NCBI GenBank assembly: GCA_022448945.1
Contig: JAKVCV010000001.1
Coordinates: forward strand, 157,305 to 220,790
Length of the DNA stretch: 63,486 bases
Reading direction: 5' to 3'
DNA from: Saprospiraceae bacterium
Lineage (GTDB): Bacteria; Bacteroidota; Bacteroidia; Chitinophagales; Saprospiraceae
Position 1 is the first letter of the stretch, and each line of letters starts with the position of its first letter. Positions 28,747-38,290 of this stretch are shown here, piece after piece. The translations under genes and the position numbers were made by a program. The notes beneath the pieces were generated by a model. The model was not told the DNA's origin. It worked only from the letters and a program-made list of their open reading frames with translations, and did no database searches.

Positions 28747-28967
28747 AGGATTTGTGTTTTAAATTGAAACGAGAAGTAAGCAAAAATTATATTTTATATT
28801 GACATAATAATACGAAATTTTAAAAGGAAATTCACTTCTGTTTCATTAATAATACAATAATTATTTATTTCCTTATTTTTATATGTGGATTAACTAAAGG
28901 TATAAAGGGAATCATACTTGTTTATAAATAATCAAGTTTTGTTTGCTGCTGTTAAGCTATAGCACTC

Positions 28968-28992
28968 AAAAAATATAGCAACTAGCGTTGCT
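28968..28992 (-). terminator. Short hairpin at the stop codon of the PKD protein
   Basis: AGCAAC and GTTGCT form a 6-bp stem with a 4-nt loop overlapping the stop codon, followed on the - strand by ATATTTTTTG. It may be a weak terminator that lets some transcription continue into the subtilase gene. Confidence 0.45.
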
Positions 28993-30502
28993 GCACAATT
29001 AATTTTCTGACGTCAACAATTTTATTTGTAGTCAGCCGTATAAAATACATATTAGGTGGTAATGAGTTTATATCTAGTGATATTGAAGAATTTCCTGCGG
29101 TTATTATTGTTTTTATCATTAGTTTACCTTCGGTGTTTATCAATTCAATATTTAAATCTTCCGGTAAAGCTTGATTAAAGGAAATTCTGGTTGTGTTGGT
29201 AGCGGGATTTGGTGCAATTACCAGTTGAAGGTCATCCGCAATTTCTTCTATTCCTACAGATAATGAAATACTATCATATACGGTACAGGTGCCATTATTT
29301 ATGCTTAATGATACAATATGTGGCCCATTACTATTTGTGTAAGTATGAATAGGGTTTTGTACCGTTGAGGTGTTTCCATCTCCAAAGTCCCAGTTCCAGT
29401 TGGTTGCTCCTGTTGAATTATCTGTGAAAATAACTGTCCCTCCATTTATTACACTAGAGAAATTGGCATTAATAACTTTCGCTACTATAGGTTCACGAGT
29501 ACTTATGCATTCGGTGTTCATCGCCAATTCCCAGTCATAAAAATAATAGTAATAATCCGGGAAATATGTAGAACTGACCTTATCTAGAATTCCAGATACT
29601 GAATAAGGGTAAGCAGTAGCAGTATTGTTTCTATACATATCCATTTCATTGCCCCCAAGGCAATAATCTCCCGCTCCAGGGACTTGAAGATTCAGTTGAA
29701 TCCTCGATTGTCCATCCGGAACATTTACTGTAACTTGATCAAGGATCGTATTAGTGATCGTTGCATTTCCATCAGGCACAAAACCATCATATAGATAAAT
29801 TGTTCGATTTCCGGATTCATCTGCATCAACCCAAACAGAAACAATTTCAAACGCTTTGTAGGCAGTAAAATTCACACCACCTGTAAAATTGCTACCGTGG
29901 TAGCCACCACTCCCTATAGCAGCAGGATCGACAGGGGGAGCATAATTAATGCTTGAAGTTGTAAGTGCTTCTTCAACAAAATAGGTCGTTGTTGCGATTA
30001 AGGAGGGAGTGGTAAAAGTAGGGCCAGTGTGGATTAATGTATTTGCACCATCATACCATTGTAAGGTTCCAGAACCATAAGTAGCAGATAATTGTGTAGA
30101 TGTATAAATACATGTTTCAGTATCATTTACACTCGTGATTTCAGGTTTTTCAATTGTGATATAAGCAGTTTTTATGATGGTATCTACACCTAAATTATTT
30201 GTTACTTGTAAAGACACTGTGTAGATTCCACTATTTGCATAAGTATATATAGGGTCTTGATCTGTTGATAATCCTCCATCGCCAAATTGCCATAACCAAC
30301 TGATTGGGGAATTTGTTGATAAATCTTTGAATTGGATTGTGCCTTCACATGAATATGTAAGATCTGAACTAAAATCAGTAGAGATAGAATTTTTCGAATC
30401 TTCTACATTTACAATAATGTTTTGCTGAGATTGTGCATGTAGATTTACTTCTTGAAGGTAGATAACGAGAAAAACTAGCACTTGGAAGACAAAATGACAC
30501 AT
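28982..30502 (-). CDS. T9SS-secreted PKD-domain protein, enzyme-less relative of the subtilase
   Basis: 506 residues. The signal peptide ends NLHAQ. Order of parts: PKD 1 (about 38-125, WQFGDGG), an Ig-like segment with LSATYGSGTLQWYDG, a middle domain of about 130 residues (NFTAYKAFEIVSVWVDADE and YYYYFYDWEL are typical stretches), PKD 2 (WDFGDGN) and a type A T9SS tail (IAPNPATNT). The whole protein aligns by eye over about 470 residues with the C-terminal third of the subtilase next to it, but there is no protease domain. It would be exported and attached like the subtilase and could compete for, or extend, the same binding sites. No frameshift is seen, and it has its own signal peptide, so it is not a broken fragment. 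Confidence 0.88.
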   Translation of the reverse strand: MCHFVFQVLVFLVIYLQEVNLHAQSQQNIIVNVEDSKNSISTDFSSDLTYSCEGTIQFKDLSTNSPISWLWQFGDGGLSTDQDPIYTYANSGIYTVSLQVTNNLGVDTIIKTAYITIEKPEITSVNDTETCIYTSTQLSATYGSGTLQWYDGANTLIHTGPTFTTPSLIATTTYFVEEALTTSSINYAPPVDPAAIGSGGYHGSNFTGGVNFTAYKAFEIVSVWVDADESGNRTIYLYDGFVPDGNATITNTILDQVTVNVPDGQSRIQLNLQVPGAGDYCLGGNEMDMYRNNTATAYPYSVSGILDKVSSTYFPDYYYYFYDWELAMNTECISTREPIVAKVINANFSSVINGGTVIFTDNSTGATNWNWDFGDGNTSTVQNPIHTYTNSNGPHIVSLSINNGTCTVYDSISLSVGIEEIADDLQLVIAPNPATNTTRISFNQALPEDLNIELINTEGKLMIKTIITAGNSSISLDINSLPPNMYFIRLTTNKIVDVRKLIVQQR

Positions 30503-30566
30503 AAGGATTTTTTTAATTTAAATTAAAATTAGTATTTAAAATAAAATATTAAAGTTTGTAATAATA

Positions 30567-30574
30567 CAAAATTA
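30567..30574 (-). promoter_or_regulatory. Possible -7 box upstream of the PKD protein gene
   Basis: On the - strand the bases read TAATTTTG, matching TAnnTTTG, 65 bp before the start codon. No TTG at -33 spacing was found. Confidence 0.25.
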
Positions 30575-30725
30575 TATTGTAATCAATTGTTAAATGTGTC
30601 AGCTATTTTAATTGATAGTTCTAGTATTCAGAATCTTATGCCCGAATTATAATATATTTATTTAACTATTTACAGGTGTATTATAATTTTTACGAGTTTC
30701 TTTTTTTAATCTATTAAGGATTATT

Positions 30726-30762
30726 AAAAAGCCGTCTTGGTAATTTACCAAGACGGCTTTTT
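30726..30762 (-). terminator. Intrinsic terminator after the CUB protein gene
   Basis: AAAAAGCCGTCTTGGTA pairs perfectly with TACCAAGACGGCTTTTT around a 3-nt loop. The outgoing arm ends in a T-run on the - strand. Confidence 0.9.
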
Positions 30763-30788
30763 TAAGCATTCTATCGAAAGCAAAATAA

Positions 30789-33500
30789 TTAGTTTTTCTC
30801 AAATTTACCATGAAATATATCTTCGCCAACCTGTAGGTGATATATATACATGCCAGAATTAAAATTGGAGGTGTTAAGTTGTTCTGACCAATAGCCAATT
30901 CCTATTTGTCCATTTTGTTGATAGATTAATTTTCCTGTTATATCAAAAATTCCTAAGTCATAAGTATTCTCATTTTTATTGTCTAAGCCAAAGGAAATCC
31001 ATTCTTTAGCAGGGTTTGGAAATACTTTTAAACGCAATTGATCATTCTGATTTGTCCTTCGATCTATGCTAATAGTTGGAGAATAAGTTACCATGCCATC
31101 ATTTTCTACTTGTCTAAGTCTGTAATAATTAACATTATTACGCCAGTAGTTTTTGTCATTAAAAATATAATGTGCACCCATGTTATTTGTAGTAGGGTTG
31201 GATTGGACAAAACCTATTTCATGGAATTCTGTTCCTTTTGCACGTTCAATAAAAAAACCAAATATATTATCTTCGTGAGCAGTTTCCCATTCCAGAATAT
31301 TGGTATTGGGTTCTTTATTTCCCCAAAAACCAAGTAATTCAAGAGGTAGGATACAATCAATTGGATTACCAGAAGTTTCAATGTCAAATCGCAGATCAAA
31401 ATTACAATGTTGACCAGAAAAACCATCCACCATTAAATAATAACTTTGATTTGAGAGTAGTAAACTAGCTACATCAACACTGTCACCACTATTTAATTTA
31501 TCAGAACAATAAACAGGGGTTGGCCAAACAGTTCCTGCAGCACATTGGTTGATTTCGTATAAAACAAATTGCAAGCCTGAGCCACCGGCTCCTTTACCTT
31601 GGCAAGAGATGTTTTTCAGACGGATATGCATACTTGTAGGAATGCAGATAGTATCAGGAGTTATAAAACGATACCAAACAGTATTTTCTAATCTTGTTAT
31701 TTCATTTGAACCTGAGCACTCAGGCAATGATGGAAGTGAAATATTCAAGCTGGGGTCATCTGTTCCTGGTGTACCTGTTGCAAGCGTTGTGCTCCCAGCA
31801 TAATCTGACCCAGTTTTATTAACAAATGTTGCTGTATTACAAGTTTCTGAAGCATAAGCTAACCTGGCTTCACCAGTAGATATATTTGCTTCCCATCCAC
31901 TAGCTGTAGTACTTTCATCTGAAAAGAATTGAAATGTAAGGCAGCCAGATGGGTTCATAATACTTGCTTTTATTGTTTCCAATGTATTTGTATTCGTTGC
32001 ATCACCTGTGTAAGCACAAATTAAACGAGAGTTATCTGTATCTAAGCCATCAAAAACATAAAGATAATCCCAACTACGTTCTAATCCTACTGTAGATGTA
32101 AACTCTGCCCAAACAACATCATCTATAGGAGCAGATGTATGGGGGCAATAAGTTACCACATAATTTTCATTATTATTATAATTGCTGGATATGCCTCCTA
32201 TATCGGTAAAAACTTTAGTGCCTTCTGTTCCACCAACTTCAACTGATCCAAGATTAGTAGGAGGATCAGAACAATATAAACGAGCTTTCCATCCACTACC
32301 AACAAAACTAGCATCACTATTAAATTTAACTGTTAAACATGCACCACTCGATATAAAAGTGCCGGGTTGAGATGCTGATGTAGAAGCTCCTGTATATACT
32401 CCAATTAAGTTGGCGGTTGTGTCAGCACCATTATAAAAATATAAATAATCATTAGATGTAGTAGTAGAACTTATTGAAAGTTGCTGTGCGGCTGTCGGGT
32501 TAGGGCGAAAAGAAAGTCTTACTGCCTTTGTTGGGTCTGTATTACAAAAAGTACGTGTGTAATTTTCATTATTCCCATATGCACCTGTAGAGTTGCCACT
32601 ATCATAGAAATCATGATAAGATCTATTACAATCCAAAAAGCCTACAGAGTTGTTGTTAAGTAAAATTGGATTTGTTAAGATTGTTGATGGACTTGTACTT
32701 GAACAAGTCCATGAAGCTATCCATCCAGAACTTTGATTTGAAGCGTTTGAAATAAACTGAATTGTTAAACTACTTCCAGTAGATGTAATTACTGGTGGTG
32801 TAGTATTGCCAGTATATGTGCCCAAAGTAGGCGCATTGGTTCCGACGCCATCAAATATTCTTATATAATCAAAATTAGTTTCTAGGTCAAAATCTGTAAA
32901 CGTTAAGGAAACAGTAGCTGCATTAACTGGAGAAATGGTAAAAGTATAATTTTCATTCTGGTTATAATTGCCAAATTCACCACCACTATCTGTGAAGCGA
33001 CCAGAACAATCATTGGTTATAAAATTTGCTGCAGGCGAAGCATTATGGAATTCACTATTAGCTAGTTCAGATGTATCACCAGGATTGCAAATTGCACGGA
33101 CAGACCAAAAATAGTGCCCATTTGCAGCTACGCCACTAAGTATATAGTTGTGTGTGTTGCTGTAATAGGTATAAATTGTTGCATTCGTTATTGATTGAAC
33201 GACTGTGATTTCATATGATTGAGCGCCTGTTACTGGTAGCCAGTTGAGTGTAACACTATTTTGGTTGTGGTCACTTGTTGATAATCCAGTTGGTTTTAGA
33301 CAGGTTATTCCATGTTGAGTTATAGCATCAATAATCTCATTAGAACCATTAAAAACTTCAGTTTTTTTTATTGTATTAAATGATTTGTTTGAATTGAATT
33401 TTGAGGTTATATTTTGATCTAATTTGCCATCTATTTGGCTTTGGGTATGAGTAAAAAGGAAGCAGTTTATAAAAATAGTAAGAAGTAAAGGTCTTAACAT
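30789..33500 (-). CDS. T9SS-secreted CUB/FN3 protein, enzyme-less relative of the amidase
   Basis: 903 residues. A signal peptide (about 1-21) is followed by an FN3 domain (66-150, WSVRAIC), CUB 1 (165-266), CUB 2 (290-410), CUB 3 (425-545), a beta domain of PPC type with paired cysteines (about 552-730), a spacer, and a type A T9SS tail (about 825-903, FPNPAKEW). CUB signatures are FTDSGGEFGNYNQNENYTFTI and the DYIRIFDG / DYLYFYNG strands. This domain string matches the part of the 1278-residue amidase that follows its enzymes. No catalytic domain is present. Such proteins bind proteins or glycans on the surface; ligand unknown. It is flanked by its own terminators, so it is transcribed alone. 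Confidence 0.9.
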   Translation of the reverse strand: MLRPLLLTIFINCFLFTHTQSQIDGKLDQNITSKFNSNKSFNTIKKTEVFNGSNEIIDAITQHGITCLKPTGLSTSDHNQNSVTLNWLPVTGAQSYEITVVQSITNATIYTYYSNTHNYILSGVAANGHYFWSVRAICNPGDTSELANSEFHNASPAANFITNDCSGRFTDSGGEFGNYNQNENYTFTISPVNAATVSLTFTDFDLETNFDYIRIFDGVGTNAPTLGTYTGNTTPPVITSTGSSLTIQFISNASNQSSGWIASWTCSSTSPSTILTNPILLNNNSVGFLDCNRSYHDFYDSGNSTGAYGNNENYTRTFCNTDPTKAVRLSFRPNPTAAQQLSISSTTTSNDYLYFYNGADTTANLIGVYTGASTSASQPGTFISSGACLTVKFNSDASFVGSGWKARLYCSDPPTNLGSVEVGGTEGTKVFTDIGGISSNYNNNENYVVTYCPHTSAPIDDVVWAEFTSTVGLERSWDYLYVFDGLDTDNSRLICAYTGDATNTNTLETIKASIMNPSGCLTFQFFSDESTTASGWEANISTGEARLAYASETCNTATFVNKTGSDYAGSTTLATGTPGTDDPSLNISLPSLPECSGSNEITRLENTVWYRFITPDTICIPTSMHIRLKNISCQGKGAGGSGLQFVLYEINQCAAGTVWPTPVYCSDKLNSGDSVDVASLLLSNQSYYLMVDGFSGQHCNFDLRFDIETSGNPIDCILPLELLGFWGNKEPNTNILEWETAHEDNIFGFFIERAKGTEFHEIGFVQSNPTTNNMGAHYIFNDKNYWRNNVNYYRLRQVENDGMVTYSPTISIDRRTNQNDQLRLKVFPNPAKEWISFGLDNKNENTYDLGIFDITGKLIYQQNGQIGIGYWSEQLNTSNFNSGMYIYHLQVGEDIFHGKFEKN

Positions 33501-33821
33501 AATTTTTTCTTTTAGGGGAGTGAGTAATTGTATTTTTGCCTATAAAATGATGTTCGTTAAAAAATCAACCCAAATTACTAAATAAATTGGTATTTTACAA
33601 ATAATAAAAACATTTGTCTGTTTATTTAACTATGTTAAATTTTATCTTTTTTTTTGATTTTTTGCCCACAAAATATTTGGTATATAAAGCCTTATTTTAC
33701 GAATAAAAATTAGATAAATTTTCAATATTCAGAACAATAATGTTTATAAATAAAAAACCCATCAAATTCGTATTTGATGGGTTTTTTATTTAAGTATAAG
33801 AAATACGAATGTTATCAGCAA
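33501..33821. other. Intergenic region between the amidase and CUB genes
   Basis: It contains the amidase terminator (33752-33787). The remaining 250 bp upstream of the CUB gene is AT-rich and presumably carries that gene's promoter, which I could not pinpoint. Confidence 0.5.
33752..33787 (-). terminator. Intrinsic terminator after the amidase gene
   Basis: AAAAAACCCATCAAAT pairs perfectly with ATTTGATGGGTTTTTT around the loop TCGT. On the - strand it ends in six T residues. Confidence 0.92.
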
Positions 33822-36800
33822 TTAATGTTTTTCAAATTTCCCATTTATTGCTTGATTCCCAATTTGTATTTGATAAATATACATTCCGGTATTTAGTTGT
33901 GAAGTATTCAATTGTTCTTTCCAAAAACCAGAGGTCATTTCTCCTTCCATTTCGTAAATTGTGCGTCCTGTTATATCATAGATACGTAAATTATAATCAC
34001 AGTCCTCAGGATTATCATATTCAAAGTTAATTATATTGCTAACAGGATTAGGATAGGATCTAAATAAGTTCGTTATGATTTCTGTTGGTTTGGTTTGTGT
34101 AATAACAGTACAGCCTGTTTGGTCTTTATTTTCCATTCTGATATCAAAATTGCAATGTTGAGCCGCAAAACCGTCTATCATTATATAGTATGTAGTGTTT
34201 TGTTGTAACAAACTGGTTATTACTACACTGTCGCCACTAAGTAATTTGTCAGCACAATAAATCGGATTTCCCCATGATGAACCATTTTGACAGTTGTTTA
34301 CTTCATAGAGTACAAACTGTACTCCAGAACCAGATTTGGGTGTACTTTGACATGAAATGTTGTCTAGTTTAATAGCAATCTGGTCATTTATGCAAAAAGT
34401 ATCAACTGTTGTAAATGTGTACCAGATAGTATTTTCTAATCTTGTAATTGTATTGGTTCCTGAACATTCTGGTAGAGATGCAATAGAAATGTTTGGGATT
34501 GGATCACTAATATCTGGAATACCTGTAGCTAGCATTGTACTTCCTGCATAAGTAGTGTTTTCCTCTATGATTTGAGTTGCGGAAGAGCAGTTGTCTGAGC
34601 CGTAAGATTTTCTTGCTTTACCTGTTGTTATTAGGGCTTCCCATCCACTTTTTGTAGTAGCGCCATCAGAGAAAAACTGGAAGGTTAAACAACCTGAGCT
34701 ATTTTCTGTAGTCGCTTTTATTGTACCTAATACATTTGACCCACTACTATCACCTGTATATGTATTAATTAAACGACTAGTTTCAGTATTTGGCCCATCA
34801 AATACATATAGATAATCCCAATTATATTCTAAACCGATAGTATCAAGAAAATTTGCCCATACAACTTCATCGTTTGGGGTTGAGGAGTGCGGGCAGAAAG
34901 TACTTGTATAGTTTTCGTTATTCCCATAATATGCTGTGCTTCCACCAAGGTCAGTAAAGATGTGATTGCCCTGTGTGCCACCAACTTCTACTAATGCAAG
35001 ATTTGTAGGTTTGTCAGAGCAGTATAAACGTGCAATCCACCCACTTCCAACAAGACTGTTGTTAGAGTTCATTTTGACAGTCATACAAGTGCCAGAAGAT
35101 ATAAAACTTCCAGGTTGTGGAGCAGCGGATGTGGTACCCGTATATACGCCAATTAGATTTGAATTTGTATCTGGCCCATTATATATATACATGTAATCAT
35201 TGCCTGTAGAATATGATCTTATGGATAACTGTCTATCAGCATTAGGGTTTGGTCTGAACGAAAGTCTTACTGCTTTATTTGGGTCAGGATTGCAAAAAGT
35301 TTTAACATTATTTTCATTATTCGAATAATTGCCATTAGAACCACCACTATCAAAGAAATCATGATAGTTAATACCACAATTAAGGTTAGCGGATACAGAG
35401 GCATCAAGGAGTATTGTTGTAGGGTGAGCAGTTGGTACGGTTGCGCCAGACCCGTTACAATCCCAGGTTGCGACCCATCCGGGGTTTTGTGTAGCTACAT
35501 CTGAGTAGAATCGAATACAAAGTGCTCCATTACTTGCAACTGTAACAGGTGGCATATTTGTACTGGTATAGGTTCCTAATAATGGATATGCTGTAGTTGG
35601 ACCATCATATATATACATGTAGTCATAATTATTTTCGAGGTCAAATGCAGAAAATGTTAATGTTAATTGTGTTGCATTTGGAGGAGCAATTGTAAAAGTA
35701 TAATCTTCATTTTTACGATACATACCCAATTCGCCTCCTGTATCTGTAAATTTGCCTGTACATGCAGTTGTTGTTTCATCTGCTGTAACTTCCGCATTAA
35801 TAAATTCGTCACCTTCAAGTGCTGAAGTGTCCCCAACTCCACAAATTGCACGAACTGACCATAGATATTTTGAATCTGATGGTAGGCCTGTTAGATCAAA
35901 ATTATTTGTATTACTGTAGTAAGTAGTAAAATTAAGATTATGAAGGCTTTGCTTTACTTTAATTTCATAAGAAGATGCACCCGTTACTGCTACCCAGTTA
36001 AGTGTTAATCCATTTGGGCTATGATTACTTGTTGTAAGACCAGTTGGTTTGTCACAGGTAGCTGGTGTATAGCCGGTAGACCAATAAGCATCCCATCCGG
36101 CACCAACAGTTCCACAATCTGACCGAAATTCAAGTAGCATCTTTCCACTTAATGCAGTAATAGGAGAGGGAGTTGTTGTACCGTTAAGAACAGCCAATAA
36201 TTTATCATTATGAGAGTCACCATCATATATATATAGGTAATCATAGTTCAATTCAAGGTCTATACTATTAAAATTTAAGGTAACGCTGGTTGCCCCAGGG
36301 GGAGCTATTCTGTAAAAAACACGTTCTATATTTGTATAATTCCCTGTTGATCCACCAGAATCATAAAATGTACCTGCTGGATTTGTAAAGGTATTTGAAT
36401 TTGCAGAATCAACAGGATTTATCAGATCATAATAACGGTGCCAATCCCAATATTGACCAGGGTCTGAATGATTGTTTGAAGGGTAGTGCATATGCCCTTT
36501 AATGCTAAAGCAATTGTTACTATTGTGGTGGACGCCATGTTCTCCATTCACATCATAGGCTTTTAAAATTGGAATATTGTTTCTTGCTGCTATACTCTTT
36601 GTGAGGGAAGACGAAGACTCATACATAACATTTGTATACCATGATGGGTCAGCAACATATCCTTCATGTTCAATACCAACAGCAAAAGGATTAGCATTGC
36701 ATGCATGCCAAGCCTTATCAGCTTCACATACCATTTGTGTTATCTGACCATCTGTACAACGCATATTATAGTGACATGAAACATTAGCAGAAGACATTTT

Positions 36801-37658
36801 AAAATAAGCAATTGCACCTGCATAAGTTCCTTGTATTGTATGAACTGTTACATGAGTTATTGCTGAGCCAGCTCGAGAACTGTAATTTGATGAATGTGCA
36901 GCATCCTGAATTACAGCAAAAGGAAATTGATTGCCGAGATCATTACAGGGTAAACCAGTAAATCTTTGACCGTTATTACTGTATGTGTTTCCTGAAGAAT
37001 TACTTATTCCATTATCACCTATAAATACTTCACTTGCACTAAGAATTAAATATCTTTCTCTACCAAATACTTTTTCAATATCTATTTGATAATCAGGTAA
37101 GTTATATATTGCTTGAAACTTTTTTTCATTTAAATTTCTAAGTACACTGTAAATATGACTGTCAAATGCAAAATTGTTCCGTAATACACCATCATTTGGT
37201 AATTCAGATAAGGCATCCAATATAATTATATGATCTTCTGGAGACGAAGATGTAATTCCATATTCTTGTATTAAGATGTCATAAGCTTTAGCATATGAAA
37301 TAATATTAATTGTAGGGTCATTTTTAATTTCTTCAATAGAATTATCTGAGATTCTTGATACTAGACTTAGGTTATTGCGAAAATAATGGGTTCCATCTTC
37401 CATAAGTCCCATAACGCCATAATATGATGGCAACCCCATACAACTTGGTTCTTCTGTGTTCGGATCTATGTGTCGTATATGGGTGTTTGTATAGGCTACA
37501 GACTCTAGTATGCCTCTTGGAATGTCAGGAAAAAGTTGATAGGCTTTTTCAAAAGTTTTTTTGTGGTTTGTATTTAATTGTAATTCCCAGGGAGAAGATT
37601 GTGATTGTAGCACAAAGGCTGATAAACACAACATGATTGTGTAAAATAATGTTCGCAT
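33822..37658 (-). CDS. T9SS-secreted peptidoglycan hydrolase: SLT-like domain, amidase_2, FN3 and CUB domains
   Basis: 1278 residues. A signal peptide (1-20) is followed by an N-terminal region (about 25-215) with GILESVAY (E52) and YGVMGLM, the pattern of lytic transglycosylase/SLT domains (catalytic Glu-Ser, then GAxGLMQ). An amidase_2 domain (about 264-410) cleaves the muramoyl-L-alanine bond; zinc ligands fit H273, H397 and D399 (NHSDPG), with H318 and E330 nearby. Then come CUB 1 (422-530), FN3 (534-620), three more CUB domains, a PPC-like cysteine domain and a type A T9SS tail. Exported, it would cut cell walls, perhaps of other bacteria. The SLT call is by motif only. Confidence 0.88.
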   Translation of the reverse strand: MRTLFYTIMLCLSAFVLQSQSSPWELQLNTNHKKTFEKAYQLFPDIPRGILESVAYTNTHIRHIDPNTEEPSCMGLPSYYGVMGLMEDGTHYFRNNLSLVSRISDNSIEEIKNDPTINIISYAKAYDILIQEYGITSSSPEDHIIILDALSELPNDGVLRNNFAFDSHIYSVLRNLNEKKFQAIYNLPDYQIDIEKVFGRERYLILSASEVFIGDNGISNSSGNTYSNNGQRFTGLPCNDLGNQFPFAVIQDAAHSSNYSSRAGSAITHVTVHTIQGTYAGAIAYFKMSSANVSCHYNMRCTDGQITQMVCEADKAWHACNANPFAVGIEHEGYVADPSWYTNVMYESSSSLTKSIAARNNIPILKAYDVNGEHGVHHNSNNCFSIKGHMHYPSNNHSDPGQYWDWHRYYDLINPVDSANSNTFTNPAGTFYDSGGSTGNYTNIERVFYRIAPPGATSVTLNFNSIDLELNYDYLYIYDGDSHNDKLLAVLNGTTTPSPITALSGKMLLEFRSDCGTVGAGWDAYWSTGYTPATCDKPTGLTTSNHSPNGLTLNWVAVTGASSYEIKVKQSLHNLNFTTYYSNTNNFDLTGLPSDSKYLWSVRAICGVGDTSALEGDEFINAEVTADETTTACTGKFTDTGGELGMYRKNEDYTFTIAPPNATQLTLTFSAFDLENNYDYMYIYDGPTTAYPLLGTYTSTNMPPVTVASNGALCIRFYSDVATQNPGWVATWDCNGSGATVPTAHPTTILLDASVSANLNCGINYHDFFDSGGSNGNYSNNENNVKTFCNPDPNKAVRLSFRPNPNADRQLSIRSYSTGNDYMYIYNGPDTNSNLIGVYTGTTSAAPQPGSFISSGTCMTVKMNSNNSLVGSGWIARLYCSDKPTNLALVEVGGTQGNHIFTDLGGSTAYYGNNENYTSTFCPHSSTPNDEVVWANFLDTIGLEYNWDYLYVFDGPNTETSRLINTYTGDSSGSNVLGTIKATTENSSGCLTFQFFSDGATTKSGWEALITTGKARKSYGSDNCSSATQIIEENTTYAGSTMLATGIPDISDPIPNISIASLPECSGTNTITRLENTIWYTFTTVDTFCINDQIAIKLDNISCQSTPKSGSGVQFVLYEVNNCQNGSSWGNPIYCADKLLSGDSVVITSLLQQNTTYYIMIDGFAAQHCNFDIRMENKDQTGCTVITQTKPTEIITNLFRSYPNPVSNIINFEYDNPEDCDYNLRIYDITGRTIYEMEGEMTSGFWKEQLNTSQLNTGMYIYQIQIGNQAINGKFEKH

Positions 37659-38059
37659 GATTTGATTGTGGTGTTTTGTGAGGATATAATATTGTTCTTG
37701 TTCGTAGTTATAGGGTAATTTAGAAAGGTTAATTATCTCATTTGATTAAGTGTTGCTTTAAAATTCAGATAGGCTAACTTATATTTTGAAAATTAAAACT
37801 TCGGGTTAATAATTTGCTAAGTCGAAGAGTTGAAAAAGGTTAATCAGGTTACATTTTGAGGAATTTCAAATCTACGAATTATGTTTTTTTTTAAGTAACG
37901 AAACTAAGATATAAATTAATTTTATAAATAAAAAAAACAAAGCAATTATATTAAGTTTTAATGTTTGTAATAGAAATTTTATGCTTTGTTTAAGTGTTTT
38001 TACAGGTTTTATAGTGGTTCGGGAATTAGTCTTTTATTGAGCAAATATCCATGTATTGG

Positions 38060-38091
38060 AATTATTCCGAAATATGGAATAATTACTTTTT
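38060..38091 (+). terminator. Hairpin with T-run in the divergent spacer
   Basis: AATTATTCC and GGAATAATT pair perfectly around a 7-nt loop and are followed by ACTTTTTTTT. Neither flanking gene would end here, so it could end a short non-coding transcript, attenuate the + strand gene, or be a protein-binding dyad. Confidence 0.4.
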
Positions 38092-38136
38092 TTAAACAAC
38101 TGAAAATCAAATAGTTATACTATGGCCTGTTTTTTG

Positions 38137-38150
38137 GTGTAATATTACAC
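38137..38150. promoter_or_regulatory. 14-bp perfect palindrome, operator-like
   Basis: GTGTAATATTACAC is its own reverse complement. It lies 141 bp upstream of the + strand start and resembles sites of dimeric HTH regulators. The regulator is unknown. Confidence 0.4.
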
Positions 38151-38290
38151 GTCAATGGATAAACTATAGAAAACAAGGAGAATATAATCAAACAATAATT
38201 TCTCACTTCCAGAAATGTTTTCAATAGATATCACAGATAAATAAAAAAACAATTATTTTAATCCCTAAATGGGCCGCAAAAAACACTATT

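Larger units (their letters stand above)
37659..38290. other. 632-bp divergent intergenic region
   Basis: It separates the amidase (- strand) from a T9SS protein gene (+ strand), so it must hold both promoters. There is no coding potential. It contains a 9-bp hairpin with a T-run (38060-38091) and a 14-bp perfect palindrome (38137-38150), both listed separately. Its unusual length leaves room for a small RNA. Confidence 0.5.

Noticed and set aside
30662-30898. 78-residue open frame at the CUB gene terminator
   Set aside because: It runs through the terminator hairpin and the coding frame of the CUB protein, so it is a shadow frame.
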